A program made the position numbers and the translations under genes. From assembly GCA_016840065.1 (NCBI GenBank), contig JAEOTB010000054.1, positions 16,483 to 80,482 on the forward strand: a stretch of DNA of 64,000 bases, given 5' to 3'. A model generated the notes under the pieces. That model was not told the origin of the DNA, did not search any database, and worked only from the letters and a program-made list of their open reading frames with translations. The stretch is from Candidatus Hermodarchaeota archaeon. Its GTDB lineage: Archaea > Asgardarchaeota > Hermodarchaeia > Hermodarchaeales > Hermodarchaeaceae. Positions within the stretch are counted from its first letter, which is position 1. Each line of letters begins with the position of its first letter. Positions 18,291 to 27,330 of the stretch are shown in pieces.

Positions 18291-18827
18291 ATGCCACCCA
18301 CAAAAATCAGCGACGAATTCGACATCCTCTTCCACCTACTGGGCAACCGAACCCGCTATGAGATTCTACGCCACCTGGTCCGTGAACCTATGTTTCTTGG
18401 TCAATTAAGCCGAGAACTCGCCATTGGACAGCAGGCAATACTACGTCATCTACGGGAACTCATCAAACAGGGACTGCTTGAGACCTATGAGGATGAAAGC
18501 ATTCGTGGACCCCCAAGGAAGTACTACAAGTTAGGTAAATGTATTCGTCTCAGTATTCGCATCTCTCCTGAGGGAATTCATGTCATCAGCACGATGCCTG
18601 ATACTGCTCAGCCTCAGACTGTGGAGGAGCTTCTTCGAAGGAACTACCCAGAACTTAGCAGGCTCCTAACCCGCGTCCAATTACTCCCTAGAATCAGAAA
18701 TCATGAAAAACGTCGTATTGCATCAAATGAGCTCCTCAGACAACTAAAAATGAAACGTAGGGAAGTAAGATCAATTGCAGAATATCTTAGCAAGGTAATT
18801 AACTGGGTGCAGGAGAACCAACACTAG
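18291..18827 (+). CDS. ArsR-type winged-helix heat-shock regulator (HSR1/Phr-like)
   Basis: 178 residues, ATG with AAAAAGGAG seven bases ahead. Residues about 8-75 form a winged helix-turn-helix: LLGNRTRYEILRHLVREPMF, then LSRELAIGQQAILRHLRELI as recognition region, then the wing (GLLETYEDESIRGPPRKYYK). The C-terminal ~90 residues are helical and probably make the dimer. HSR1 and Phr of Euryarchaeota share this layout and repress Hsp20 and Cdc48-type genes until heat shock. The divergent Hsp20 gene and two matching operators in the shared promoter region make the same role likely here. The role is inferred from context; the family call is firm. Confidence 0.8.
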   Translation: MPPTKISDEFDILFHLLGNRTRYEILRHLVREPMFLGQLSRELAIGQQAILRHLRELIKQGLLETYEDESIRGPPRKYYKLGKCIRLSIRISPEGIHVISTMPDTAQPQTVEELLRRNYPELSRLLTRVQLLPRIRNHEKRRIASNELLRQLKMKRREVRSIAEYLSKVINWVQENQH

Positions 18828-18974
18828 ACTTTTGTTCGTCCAGGTGATATAAGGCTAGTTGATTCTGTTTTTTGCGTGTCTGAAAAACTATTTATGCCCA
18901 ATGGGGGGATAGTAGGATGGAACGAGACAATCACTCCAACAAGCTTTGCAACTCGAGCTTTTGGTGGTTATTTA

Positions 18975-19415
18975 ATGGGGCTTCTAGATAGGTTACGGTC
19001 ATTGTTCAGACGAAGAAAAGCAGCTGATGACAAGTCAGCTGGTAGCAAGTCGCTTAAAGGCAGTGAACAGACATTCAAACAAGTAGTAGTAGGAGAGGTA
19101 TCCGAAAGGAAGGGTGGTATGGGTATATCCCATACTCTAGAGCTTTCTGGAACACCAAAGGTTGACAAGTTGTTAAAGGAATACCAGAAGTTAGAATTGG
19201 AACGTTTTCGTCTAAGAAGCGAATTGGATATCATAGAGAAACGCCTGGCCCTTGGTGCCATCACTGAGAAGCAGCGCAACGGTGCTTATAGGACTCGCCT
19301 TTCTCGAGCAGGGAAAATCAGTTTGCGCCAGGTCACAATTAGAACCAGACTAAGGAAGTTAGGATGTTCCATTCACCGCCATTGGCGTGTTGTTGAACCA
19401 CAACCTCTAGTCTAA
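18975..19415 (+). CDS. Small basic helical protein, unknown
   Basis: 146 residues from the ATG at 18975, with GGTGG nine bases ahead. An upstream GTG (18876) is in frame but lies ahead of a box A-like CTATTTATG at 18888-18896, whose transcript would begin about 60 bases before the ATG. The N-terminus MGLLDRLRSLFRRRK is a basic amphipathic helix that could touch a membrane. The middle (KVDKLLKEYQKLELERFRLR) is a coiled coil. The C-terminus is rich in Arg. The stop codon overlaps that of the convergent deacetylase-like gene by four bases. I do not recognise the family. Confidence 0.6.
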   Translation: MGLLDRLRSLFRRRKAADDKSAGSKSLKGSEQTFKQVVVGEVSERKGGMGISHTLELSGTPKVDKLLKEYQKLELERFRLRSELDIIEKRLALGAITEKQRNGAYRTRLSRAGKISLRQVTIRTRLRKLGCSIHRHWRVVEPQPLV

Positions 19416-20569
19416 TCTTTGATTCCTAGTAGAGGAAATGCTAGTTGCTTCACCCTTTCTATGCTGATGTTAATGACTTTCTTCAGTTGATTTCTTTCTG
19501 AATCAGTCAATTGAGGGGCTTTTTGGTCTCGAACGTGGGTGGGTGGCTCTAATCCGGTGGTTTCTTTGAAGAGCTGCAGCCACTCCTTTGGGATTTCATC
19601 ATCAACAACGAATTCGGCGTATTCACTAAACATCAGAGTCCAGCACCTGGGTACAGAGAGGTAAGAGTAACCACCTCCGCCCACTGTTATGAGACGTCCC
19701 CCTGTATAATGGTTGGTGAGTTCCGCCACCCGGGCTGCTACCTTTGTGTAGGTTTCTGTTGTCAACCTGAGATGCCCTAGTTGGTCTTGGAAGTGAGTAT
19801 CTACTCCACTCTGCATGACAATGGCTTCGGGTTGATAGGTTTCAATGATGGGAGGGACAATGGCTTCAAAGGCTTGGAGATAGAACTCGTCTGTAGTGTA
19901 TGGTGGTAAAGGAACATTGACCGAGTAGCCCTCTCCTTCACCTTCGCCAAGTTCTTCTGGAAAACCTGTGCCTGGGTATAGGGTTCGACCTGTCTCATGG
20001 ATGGAGAGGGTGAGAACACCAGATTCATTGTAGAAGATTTCCTGAACCCCATCCCCGTGGTGAACATCGATATCGATATAGAGGATTCGTTCGAGCCCAT
20101 ATTGTTTTTGTAAGTGGCGGCAGGCGATGGCAACATCGTTGAAGATACAGAAACCAGCAGCGCTGCCTGGCCTAGCGTGATGGAGTCCTCCAGCGGGGTT
20201 CCATCCAATACTAGCCTTTCCCTTCATGACATAATCTACACAGGCGAGAGTTGCTCCAACTGCAAGGCAGGTCACTTCATAAGCGCCAGGAAATGCGCTG
20301 GTGTCTCCCATGTCAAGGACGGAGTAATTGTCCTTCTGACTGAGCTTCCGGACTTGATCTATGTAGGATTGAGTGTGGACTAGTCTTACCTGGTCTTCGG
20401 TGGCAGGGGAGAACTCTGGCTCTAGTATGTTGGGACTTTCGAGTATTCCAAGAACTTGACATAACTCATGATGAAGCATTATCCTTTCTTGCCGCAAAGG
20501 ATGTCTTGGACCGAGATCGTAGCGGAGGAAGTCGGGATGGTAAAAAAATGCCACTTTTTTTGTCAACAA
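19412..20569 (-). CDS. Histone deacetylase/AcuC-like amidohydrolase
   Basis: 385 residues, TTG start (the next ATG would remove conserved N-terminal sequence HPDFLRYDLGPRHPLRQERI). Hallmarks of the arginase/deacetylase fold are clear: GGLHHARP (catalytic His pair, about 130-131), DIDVHHGDG (zinc ligands Asp168 and His170), SGVDTH (third ligand) and GGGGYS near the end (catalytic Tyr loop). These enzymes remove acetyl groups from lysine or small amines in the cytoplasm. With no histone gene in view, the substrate could be a DNA-binding protein, acetyl-CoA synthetase (as for AcuC) or an acetylpolyamine. An AT-rich, gene-free 230-290 bp region upstream separates it from the divergent GTPase. Confidence 0.9.
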   Translation of the reverse strand: MLTKKVAFFYHPDFLRYDLGPRHPLRQERIMLHHELCQVLGILESPNILEPEFSPATEDQVRLVHTQSYIDQVRKLSQKDNYSVLDMGDTSAFPGAYEVTCLAVGATLACVDYVMKGKASIGWNPAGGLHHARPGSAAGFCIFNDVAIACRHLQKQYGLERILYIDIDVHHGDGVQEIFYNESGVLTLSIHETGRTLYPGTGFPEELGEGEGEGYSVNVPLPPYTTDEFYLQAFEAIVPPIIETYQPEAIVMQSGVDTHFQDQLGHLRLTTETYTKVAARVAELTNHYTGGRLITVGGGGYSYLSVPRCWTLMFSEYAEFVVDDEIPKEWLQLFKETTGLEPPTHVRDQKAPQLTDSERNQLKKVINISIERVKQLAFPLLGIKD

Positions 20570-20856
20570 GTTTACTTCCGAGTTCTTGTTTGTATTGAGA
20601 TATTTATAGGAGATGATAGTATTATATGAGAGAATATTGGAGATTCTTCTTCAAGATTACGTTTTTCGAAGGGTACAATGGTTTTGCGATTTCCTCAATT
20701 GATATGAGATATGTTTTAGGATTACTTAATGTTAATGATTCTTATTCAAAGAAAAATAATCCAAAAGCTATTTAAACCAGAAAGACTTAGCACTATTTGG
20801 GCAGGCAAGCGAGTCGCATTTCGCGATTAACCCGCAATCCTTTAGATCTGGTGCAA

Positions 20857-21501
20857 ATGTTGGGAGAAAATCCACCTGAAAGAGAACCGGTAGAATCCTT
20901 GACAAACCAAGCCATGTCTGTAACTGAAGGAACGCCTATCTTCAAACTTGTTTTTGCGGGCGAAGGAGGAGTAGGTAAAACCTCTATTGTTAACCAATAC
21001 CTTAGCGGAGAACACAATGAGCCACCTATGACGGTGGGCTCAGAGTTCGCTTATCAAGAGGTGGAGTTGGAGAAACAGACAGTAGGTTTGAGTTTGTGGG
21101 ATTTTGGTGGAGAAATTCAATTCCGAGACCTCATCCCGGTCTTTTGCATGGGTGCTCACGGTGCTGTGGTCGTTTTCGACTTGAGCCGTTACTCCACTTT
21201 TCGACAGATTATTGCCTGGCTAGACCTCATTAAGCAGACTGAAGACCACATACCAATAATCCTTGTTGGTTCTAAGAGCGATCTTGCGAGCGGGGGCCCC
21301 TCTGAGGAGGAAATTCAGGCGATTCGCGAGAAATATAAAATCAGAGAGTACATTACAGTCTCATCGTTAACTGGAGAGAATATCTCCAAACTGTTTTTAC
21401 GGATTTCAGAGATACTCATCGAGGCCGTTAAGGATGGGGAAATAACTCCTGCCAAGTCGGTCAAGGTACCTTGTCAGGGAAATGAATCCGTCTGCGATTA
21501 A
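20857..21501 (+). CDS. Ras/Rab-like small GTPase
   Basis: 214 residues from the ATG at 20857 (GGTG five bases ahead). A box A-like CTATTTAAA at about 20769 would place the transcript start close to the frame's earlier TTG (20797), so that start is unlikely. G-motifs: P-loop GEGGVGKTS (about 35-43), switch I Thr in MTVGSEF, WDFGGEIQFR for switch II, SKSD where NKxD is usual, and SSLTG for the G5 loop. Asgard genomes encode many such GTPases, linked to longin/roadblock proteins like the one at 7.8 kb. The Ser in place of Asn in NKxD is unusual and may lower guanine specificity. No C-terminal prenylation box is present, though two Cys lie in the last nine residues. Confidence 0.9.
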   Translation: MLGENPPEREPVESLTNQAMSVTEGTPIFKLVFAGEGGVGKTSIVNQYLSGEHNEPPMTVGSEFAYQEVELEKQTVGLSLWDFGGEIQFRDLIPVFCMGAHGAVVVFDLSRYSTFRQIIAWLDLIKQTEDHIPIILVGSKSDLASGGPSEEEIQAIREKYKIREYITVSSLTGENISKLFLRISEILIEAVKDGEITPAKSVKVPCQGNESVCD

Positions 21502-21615
21502 GGGTAGACAGGTATACCCCTATCCACACTAGCTTTCAAGGCATTTTATTTCTTCAAAGGCAACGTTTTTTATTGTTAATCAAAGAGAAGCCTTGCATAT
21601 CGTGTGGTGGAATAA

Positions 21616-22356
21616 GTGTTTGAGGGTAAACGTGTTTGTGTAGTAATCCCAGCGTATAATGAGGCGGATGCCATCGGTGAGACAGTCAAGGATTTCCTGA
21701 TTCCTGTAGTTGATGAAATCATCGTCATTGACAACAACTCAACTGACGACACTGCGCGTATAGCCCGTAAGGCAGGAGCAAGGGTGGTCCCTGAACCCAT
21801 TCAGGGTTATGGTGCTGCAATCCGCAAGGGGCTCAATGAGGCTCTTGAAGGGGGAAACCATTTCATTGTAATTACAGAGGCAGATGCTTCATTTAGGGGA
21901 TCGGATGTTGGCAAATTGCTGGAGAATTGCCGAGATCGCCATTTTGTCGTGGGCACGCGCACAGCTACACCCTATCTAGGCGAAGGAGCAAACATGGGAT
22001 TATTCCTTGTAGTTGGGAACATGGCTGTGGCGAAGCTTCTGGGGCTCCTTCATGGCTATCCTCCCTTAACTGATGTGGGCTGCACTCTTCGCGTCATTAG
22101 ACGCCCCATGCTAAAGGCTGTCCTTCCAGAGCTAGAGGCAGATGGAGCTGCCCTTTCACCTGAAATGATTGTGCGGGTTCTCAGACATGGTGGACGTATG
22201 AAGGAAATTCCTGTTCATTACCTAGCACGTGTTGGCACGGCAAAAATTACTACATCCCGAAGGAAGGCTTTCAGGAATGGCCTTATGATGATTCAGGTAA
22301 TTCTTGGAACACCAGGGAAAATATTGGTTGGTCCTTTCCTCCGGCTCTTCAAGTAG
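21616..22356 (+). CDS. Family 2 glycosyltransferase, dolichol-phosphate sugar synthase-like
   Basis: 246 residues, GTG start. The GT-A fold is clear: VCVVIPAYNEADAIGETV, DEIIVIDNNSTDDT, GYGAAIRKGLNEAL and an acidic metal site ITEADASF in place of DxD. The C-terminal part (VGCTLRVIRR, ALSPEMIVRVLRHGGRMKEI, then SRRKAFRNG) matches enzymes that move a sugar from a nucleotide donor to dolichyl phosphate or a glycan. One hydrophobic patch (about 125-150) could lie on the membrane. The nucleotidyltransferase and flippase-like genes beside it suggest a common lipid-linked glycan pathway. Confidence 0.85.
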   Translation: MFEGKRVCVVIPAYNEADAIGETVKDFLIPVVDEIIVIDNNSTDDTARIARKAGARVVPEPIQGYGAAIRKGLNEALEGGNHFIVITEADASFRGSDVGKLLENCRDRHFVVGTRTATPYLGEGANMGLFLVVGNMAVAKLLGLLHGYPPLTDVGCTLRVIRRPMLKAVLPELEADGAALSPEMIVRVLRHGGRMKEIPVHYLARVGTAKITTSRRKAFRNGLMMIQVILGTPGKILVGPFLRLFK

Positions 22357-22370
22357 TTCTGTAACAATCG

Positions 22371-23114
22371 CTAGCGTTTGTCGTGGTAGCGTAGCATCTC
22401 CTCGGCGAAGGTAATATCTTCGGGGTATGTAACATTCAGGTAGGTTCCTCCGAGGAAGTAGCCATGTACTGCATGCCCCAACTTGGTGAGGGTATTTAGT
22501 GTATCAGTTATCTCGATTTCCTTCTTTGCAGATTTGGGTGTTTTCCGGATAGCATCAAAGACTGTTTCATCAAAGATGTAGGAGCCACACCCGAGAATCT
22601 TGTTGGTAACAACTGTGGGCTTCTCGACAAGATAACGGATACGATGAGTATCCATATCGATGTCCACTGAATAGTTGCGGCGAATTAGTTCCTCCTTCTC
22701 CACCCACATGAGACCAATAGAAGCGTTGCAGCCAGTTTCGTCAAAGCCTTGGATGAAACCCGTGTGATTTGAACCCAGATATAACTCATCCCCTAAGTAG
22801 ACTGCAAAGGGCGGCTTTACAATTCCTTCAGTCAGGCCAACAGCGTGACCAATACCTTCAGGGTGCGGCTGCCCTACATACTCTATGGACAACCCGAGTT
22901 CCGAGCCGTCGCCAAAGTAATCCTTCACAACATTCGATTCAGGATTAACAATGAGTATTATCTTCTCAAGACCTGCTTGTTTGCAGCGATCCAGCACGTA
23001 GGCGAGAATAGGCCGCTCCAATACCTGAATCATTGGTTTTGGTACTCTCTCCGAGTAGGGCTTAATCCGTTTGCCAGCACCTGCCGCTGGAATCACAGCA
23101 TAACGGGGGGGCAT
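22371..23114 (-). CDS. Sugar-phosphate nucleotidyltransferase (RfbA/GlmU-N type)
   Basis: 247 residues from the ATG at 23114. A box A-like CTTTTAAG about 27 bases ahead and no Shine-Dalgarno point to a leaderless start; the in-frame TTG at 23126 is less likely. Motifs: VIPAAGAGKRIKPYSERVPK (nucleotide-binding loop), VYLGDELYLG (metal Asp), LVEKP and KEIEITDTLNTL. The family joins a sugar 1-phosphate to UTP or dTTP, giving an activated sugar for the neighbouring glycosyltransferases. There is no left-handed beta-helix acetyltransferase domain. It converges with the GT2 gene, with a 14-bp gap. Confidence 0.85.
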   Translation of the reverse strand: MPPRYAVIPAAGAGKRIKPYSERVPKPMIQVLERPILAYVLDRCKQAGLEKIILIVNPESNVVKDYFGDGSELGLSIEYVGQPHPEGIGHAVGLTEGIVKPPFAVYLGDELYLGSNHTGFIQGFDETGCNASIGLMWVEKEELIRRNYSVDIDMDTHRIRYLVEKPTVVTNKILGCGSYIFDETVFDAIRKTPKSAKKEIEITDTLNTLTKLGHAVHGYFLGGTYLNVTYPEDITFAEEMLRYHDKR

Positions 23115-23257
23115 TGCAAGAAGCAAAACGCTTCCAAGTGCTTAAAAGCCTTGTCAGTTTCCCCCACTAAGAAGTTTGGTAGTAGGGCGAGGATTTTTAG
23201 GCTAGCAGATTGCAGAAGCCTTTACTCTTCATTCAAGGAACACGAAGGGGCTCTGCC

Positions 23258-24271
23258 ATGCGTTCACGAACCTATTATGCTATCGCTGTCATCAGCCTAA
23301 TACTCATTGTCATCTGGCTCCACCTTGCTCTTCTTCCAGAGGGGGGCCTCTATGCTATCCTGAATGTACTACTTACTGTGAATCTATTCTGGTTGCTGCC
23401 TGCCTTTGGTCTTTTTGCCATAGCTTATGTTCTCAGAGCTGTTCGTTGGTGGCAGTTACTCAGACCCTTCAAAACAGGAGGCAATCCAGCTAACCTCTTC
23501 CCCATCATTGTCGGTGGTATCTTCCTAACCTATGTGGTTCCTCTTCGTGCCGGGGATATTGCGACACCATATTGGCTTCGAGAGAAAAGGGGGACTCGCT
23601 TTACTGCAGGACTCTCTTCTGTGCTTCTTGCAAGGCTCCTAGACTTTGCCAGCCTCACGCTAATAGTGATAGTCTTTGCCATTCTCATCTTTGGTACGGT
23701 AGCTGACGTGATGCGATATATCATTGTAGGTGGAATCATTGGTGTTGCCTTTGTCGCCTTTTTCCTCCTTATTCGTAGCGGGCGATTCGTTGGTTTTCTT
23801 TCTCGGATACTTGGTCGTTTATTCAAACCCTCTGAGCGGCTCCGAGATGATGTGCCTAAATTCGTGGAAAACGCTGCTTCCGATATGAGGACTGTGATTA
23901 GCAGTTGGAACTCTGGAGGTGCACTCCTCACTAGTGTACCCCTCTGGATCCTAGAGACCGCCAAGCTTGTATTCCTTGGTCTAGCCCTTGGTGTTGACAT
24001 TCCTCTTCTAATATCCTGCTTTGCTGCCTCTCTTAGCTACATGGGCGGCCACGCCTCTGGTATTTTCTTGCCCGCAGGAATTGGTATATTCCTCTTTCAA
24101 AACATCACCCTTGGTTTTTGGCTCACAACATCAGGTGTTCCTGCTGCGGTAGTGGCGAGTATTGCCCTCTTGGATGGTCTAATCTATATCATTGGTCTTA
24201 CTGTACTCGGTGTTCCCTCCATTGCGAGTATGGGACGTGGTTATCGAGAACTTCAAGAAGATGAGAGCTAG
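23258..24271 (+). CDS. LPG-synthase-TM/UPF0104 family membrane protein (flippase-like)
   Basis: 337 residues from the ATG at 23258, with GAAGGGG ahead; the frame also extends to a TTG at 23210. About eight hydrophobic helices. The family signature is present: LRAVRWWQLLRP, VGGIFLTYVVPLRAGDIATP, SSVLLARLLDFASL and a late GGHASGIFLPAGIGIF. Relatives include the transmembrane half of bacterial MprF and archaeal AglD/AglR-type proteins, proposed to flip lipid-linked sugars or lipids. Position next to GT2 and nucleotidyltransferase genes supports a glycolipid role; the cargo is not known. Confidence 0.8.
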   Translation: MRSRTYYAIAVISLILIVIWLHLALLPEGGLYAILNVLLTVNLFWLLPAFGLFAIAYVLRAVRWWQLLRPFKTGGNPANLFPIIVGGIFLTYVVPLRAGDIATPYWLREKRGTRFTAGLSSVLLARLLDFASLTLIVIVFAILIFGTVADVMRYIIVGGIIGVAFVAFFLLIRSGRFVGFLSRILGRLFKPSERLRDDVPKFVENAASDMRTVISSWNSGGALLTSVPLWILETAKLVFLGLALGVDIPLLISCFAASLSYMGGHASGIFLPAGIGIFLFQNITLGFWLTTSGVPAAVVASIALLDGLIYIIGLTVLGVPSIASMGRGYRELQEDES

Positions 24272-24383
24272 GTAACTCCTCCCTATGTTGACACTCTAGT
24301 TCTACTAAAACCAAAAGGTTAAAAGTTGTCTAGGCACTACGCTGAACCTCAAGATATCCCAATCAACTGTTTGGTGAGAATCT

Positions 24384-25436
24384 ATGCCTTTGAAGAATCC
24401 TCCTCTTGCTGTTGTGAAGACGACTCCGAAGACTTACTTCGACGATGTTTCTCGTCTTTTCAGATTGGCAAAATTTGACAAGGTTATGAACCCAAAGAAG
24501 CGTACCGCTATCAAGCTCAATATTAGTTGGCAGGAATATTTCCCAGCTTGTAGCACTGCTCCATATCAGCTAGAGGGGTTGCTCAAGGTGTTAACCGACC
24601 TTGGCTTCAATGATATAATCGCTGTTGAGAATATGACAGTGGTCACTGATGCTCGTACTGGTATGTACAAGAACCGATTCGTGCCTGTTCTTGAGAAGTA
24701 CGATATTCCCTACACGATTCTTTTGGATGAGAAGTGGAAAGAGGTGAATCCCTCCAAACCAATGGTGTTTGGTCAGGAGGACATGTTGATGCCAGAGACC
24801 ATCCTGGGAGCTCAGGTCATCCATCTACCTACATTCAAATGTCATGGGCACAGCACAATCACCTGTTCGTTGAAGAACGCTTTTGGTTTTCTCAAGACTG
24901 TTCGCCACCATTACCACTTGAAGATACACGAGATTCTCGTGGACTTGTTACGTATTCAGCAGGAGTTCTGTGGTCCACTCTTTGGCTTCGCGGATAGCAC
25001 CATTGCCATGGATGGAGCAGGGCCTCGCACAGGCGTACCCTATGTTAAAGATTACATCGCGGCAAGCGCTGACCTAGTTGCCCTAGATGCTCTGTGTGCC
25101 AAGATGCTTGGTTACGACCCGATGAGTATCGGTCATGTCCGTATGGCCCACGAGCAGGGATTGGGCAACGCAGATTTAGATTCAGTAGACCTGGTGGGTG
25201 ACTGTGTGGATAATGTGTGCTTTGGCTTCAAGACCAAGTTAGATCCAGTTATTCGCTTTGACCGCTTATTCCGTAGCAGCCTCCTTGAGCCCCTGATGAT
25301 GCGATCCGCATTCTTCAAGGTCAATGTTAAAATCAGCCACTATCTACGCGACATTTGGCTGAGGACCCGTGGGAGACGACACATCGCTCGGATCATGAAA
25401 ACCAGATGGGGCAAGTTCTTCCGCACCTATCTTTAG
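24384..25436 (+). CDS. DUF362 domain protein
   Basis: 350 residues. It has the DUF362 pattern: AVVKTTPKTYFDDVSRLFRL, KRTAIKLNISWQEYFPACST, VIHLPTFKCHGHSTITCSLK (the conserved K-x-H-x2 region) with NAFGF, then DSTIAMDGAGPRTGVPY and SADLVALDALCAKMLGYDP. The domain occurs alone or with ferredoxin clusters in anaerobes; no CxxC cluster motif is present here. Biochemical function is unknown. It stands between the flippase-like and the GT-C genes on the same strand. Confidence 0.8.
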   Translation: MPLKNPPLAVVKTTPKTYFDDVSRLFRLAKFDKVMNPKKRTAIKLNISWQEYFPACSTAPYQLEGLLKVLTDLGFNDIIAVENMTVVTDARTGMYKNRFVPVLEKYDIPYTILLDEKWKEVNPSKPMVFGQEDMLMPETILGAQVIHLPTFKCHGHSTITCSLKNAFGFLKTVRHHYHLKIHEILVDLLRIQQEFCGPLFGFADSTIAMDGAGPRTGVPYVKDYIAASADLVALDALCAKMLGYDPMSIGHVRMAHEQGLGNADLDSVDLVGDCVDNVCFGFKTKLDPVIRFDRLFRSSLLEPLMMRSAFFKVNVKISHYLRDIWLRTRGRRHIARIMKTRWGKFFRTYL

Positions 25437-25496
25437 CCCTTGACGTAAAGCTTTTGTTTAACACCCTCACAACGCTTGTAAGGGAGTACGCTGGCT

Positions 25497-27290
25497 GTGG
25501 ACTCTGAACAGACAAGTACTGGAAAAGAACCTAGTACACTTCAACATCTAATTAGTTGGTTGAACCTTTCTGACATTCCTAAGTTACGTCGTGAATCAAG
25601 CTTCTGGGCAGGTCTCATCGTCCGATCCGCCACCATTACCACCTTCCTACTCTTCCTCTTCATCGGTGGGGATATAACGGATATGAATGAGCTTCTGTTC
25701 AAGGGATTGGCTAACCTTTTGCAGGGTACCAGTCCTTACGGTCAGTCCTACGCCTTGGCGACCTTTGGTGGGTCCTTCACCCAGTCATACTTTAACTACC
25801 CGCCCTTTGCCATCATATTTCACATCCCTGGACTCCTCTGGCCTGGTCCTCATAGTATTGGATCTCTAGATTTCATGCCGGGTTTCCTCCTTCTTCACAC
25901 CTTCTTTGACTTCATTATCTATTATCGGCTTCACCAAGCAGGTTACTCCAGAGCTCCCGTTATGCTCTGGGTTAATCCAGGAATGGTCTTTGTTGATGTT
26001 GTAACCTTCATCTCATTACCCCTCCTTCTCCTTACACTAGCTATCCTAAACATAAATGACGCAGTTCGTTGCGGCCTCTACTCAGCCTTGCTAGCAGCTA
26101 GTTATCAGTTGGGAGTTGTCTTTCTTCCCTTCTTTCTGATTTACCACCTTGACAGGAAGAATTTCCGTCGTGCCATTGCTGGTATGCTACCGGTTTTTGC
26201 AGTCACACTATTTTTCTTCGTGATTTCCCCTTTTGCGTTCACCAATGACCTCTTCATCGCTCAGTTCGGTCGGCCGCCTGTCAATTGGCTTGATTCGAAT
26301 CCAAGTAGCCCATTCTTTAACAGGTACTATCCGATGAGTTTCTTGTTCATGGGTTCCTTGCCTGCAATTGTCTTCAACATTGCCATTAGTCTCGGTGTTT
26401 CACCTGCCTTGGCGCCGCGTATCTCCTTACCTATGTTAATCATAGTTGTAGTTATTGCCCTTGTGTTCCTGATTCACTTTCTCCGTAATCCCCGCAGGGG
26501 ATTGGCAATTCTATATCCCGGCGTCCTCCTTACTCTTCTGATTGCTAGCATGTCAGAAGGGATTGCCCATTATTGGGTCCTGACAATTACTCTACCATTT
26601 CTTGCCTGGAATCAACGTCACACCTTTTTCTCAAACCCCAGAGCAACAATTATAGGCTCAGGTTCACCTCAACCCATCGCCCTCGCTGAGGGAAAACCTA
26701 ATAGCTCAGGAATACAAGCTTCAAAAAGTCGGAGAGAGGCAAGAATGTCACGACTCCCAAAATTCATCCGGCGCATCTTCGAATCCATCGATTTAGAACG
26801 TGGGGAACGATTAATCAGTAAGTTCGAGAGCCTACCCTTCATTTGTGGGATACGACGCTATATAGCGTTTTGGCCCCTGCTTGAGGACCAACTCACACTC
26901 GAACTAGGATCTGAAAGAGGATTCGGTAGCAAGGGAGTCGCAAGCTGTGTACGAACGGACCTTCGCCCAATAAATGGAGTCGACGTTGTCTGCGACGCAA
27001 CAACCCTCCCCTTCCGAGATGACGTTTTTGACCGAACCTGGTGCGTCTACCTCATCCATCACATACCCGATGTTCGTCAACTACTACTTGAGGCAAAGCG
27101 AGTCTCTAGAAAAGCATATTTCTTTGATTTCATCCCCCGCACTTGGCTGCACTACTTCTCAATAGTCTTTGACAGATTATTCTTTGGTGATAAAATCCAC
27201 CCGCCCTCACCTCAAGCGATGAAGGATATGGCTCCAGGACTACGCGTCTACCCCCAGGGTGCTTTGGGTGGTGTCCTATATGCCCTCTGA
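25497..27290 (+). CDS. GT-C-like membrane protein fused to a methyltransferase-like domain
   Basis: 597 residues, GTG start. Residues 1-390 are a membrane domain of about ten helices carrying DITDMNELLFKGLANLLQG and SPYGQSYAL, shared with the next gene. Residues 417-597 look like a class I SAM-dependent methyltransferase: LELGSERGFGSKG, VVCDATTLPFRDDVFDRTWC, LIHHIPDVRQLLLEAKRVSR. There is no stop between the parts, but GGAGAGAGG lies six bases ahead of an in-frame ATG at 26745, so the methyltransferase part could also be made alone. It probably handles a lipid-linked sugar; coupling of transfer and methylation is inference. Confidence 0.75.
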   Translation: MDSEQTSTGKEPSTLQHLISWLNLSDIPKLRRESSFWAGLIVRSATITTFLLFLFIGGDITDMNELLFKGLANLLQGTSPYGQSYALATFGGSFTQSYFNYPPFAIIFHIPGLLWPGPHSIGSLDFMPGFLLLHTFFDFIIYYRLHQAGYSRAPVMLWVNPGMVFVDVVTFISLPLLLLTLAILNINDAVRCGLYSALLAASYQLGVVFLPFFLIYHLDRKNFRRAIAGMLPVFAVTLFFFVISPFAFTNDLFIAQFGRPPVNWLDSNPSSPFFNRYYPMSFLFMGSLPAIVFNIAISLGVSPALAPRISLPMLIIVVVIALVFLIHFLRNPRRGLAILYPGVLLTLLIASMSEGIAHYWVLTITLPFLAWNQRHTFFSNPRATIIGSGSPQPIALAEGKPNSSGIQASKSRREARMSRLPKFIRRIFESIDLERGERLISKFESLPFICGIRRYIAFWPLLEDQLTLELGSERGFGSKGVASCVRTDLRPINGVDVVCDATTLPFRDDVFDRTWCVYLIHHIPDVRQLLLEAKRVSRKAYFFDFIPRTWLHYFSIVFDRLFFGDKIHPPSPQAMKDMAPGLRVYPQGALGGVLYAL

Positions 27291-27330
27291 CCTGAAAGAA
27301 TAAAAGAAAGAAGAGAGCCACGAAGAAGCG

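Noticed and set aside
20114-20383. Plus-strand frame of 89 codons inside the deacetylase-like gene
   Set aside because: It opposes a gene with full catalytic motifs and has no promoter.
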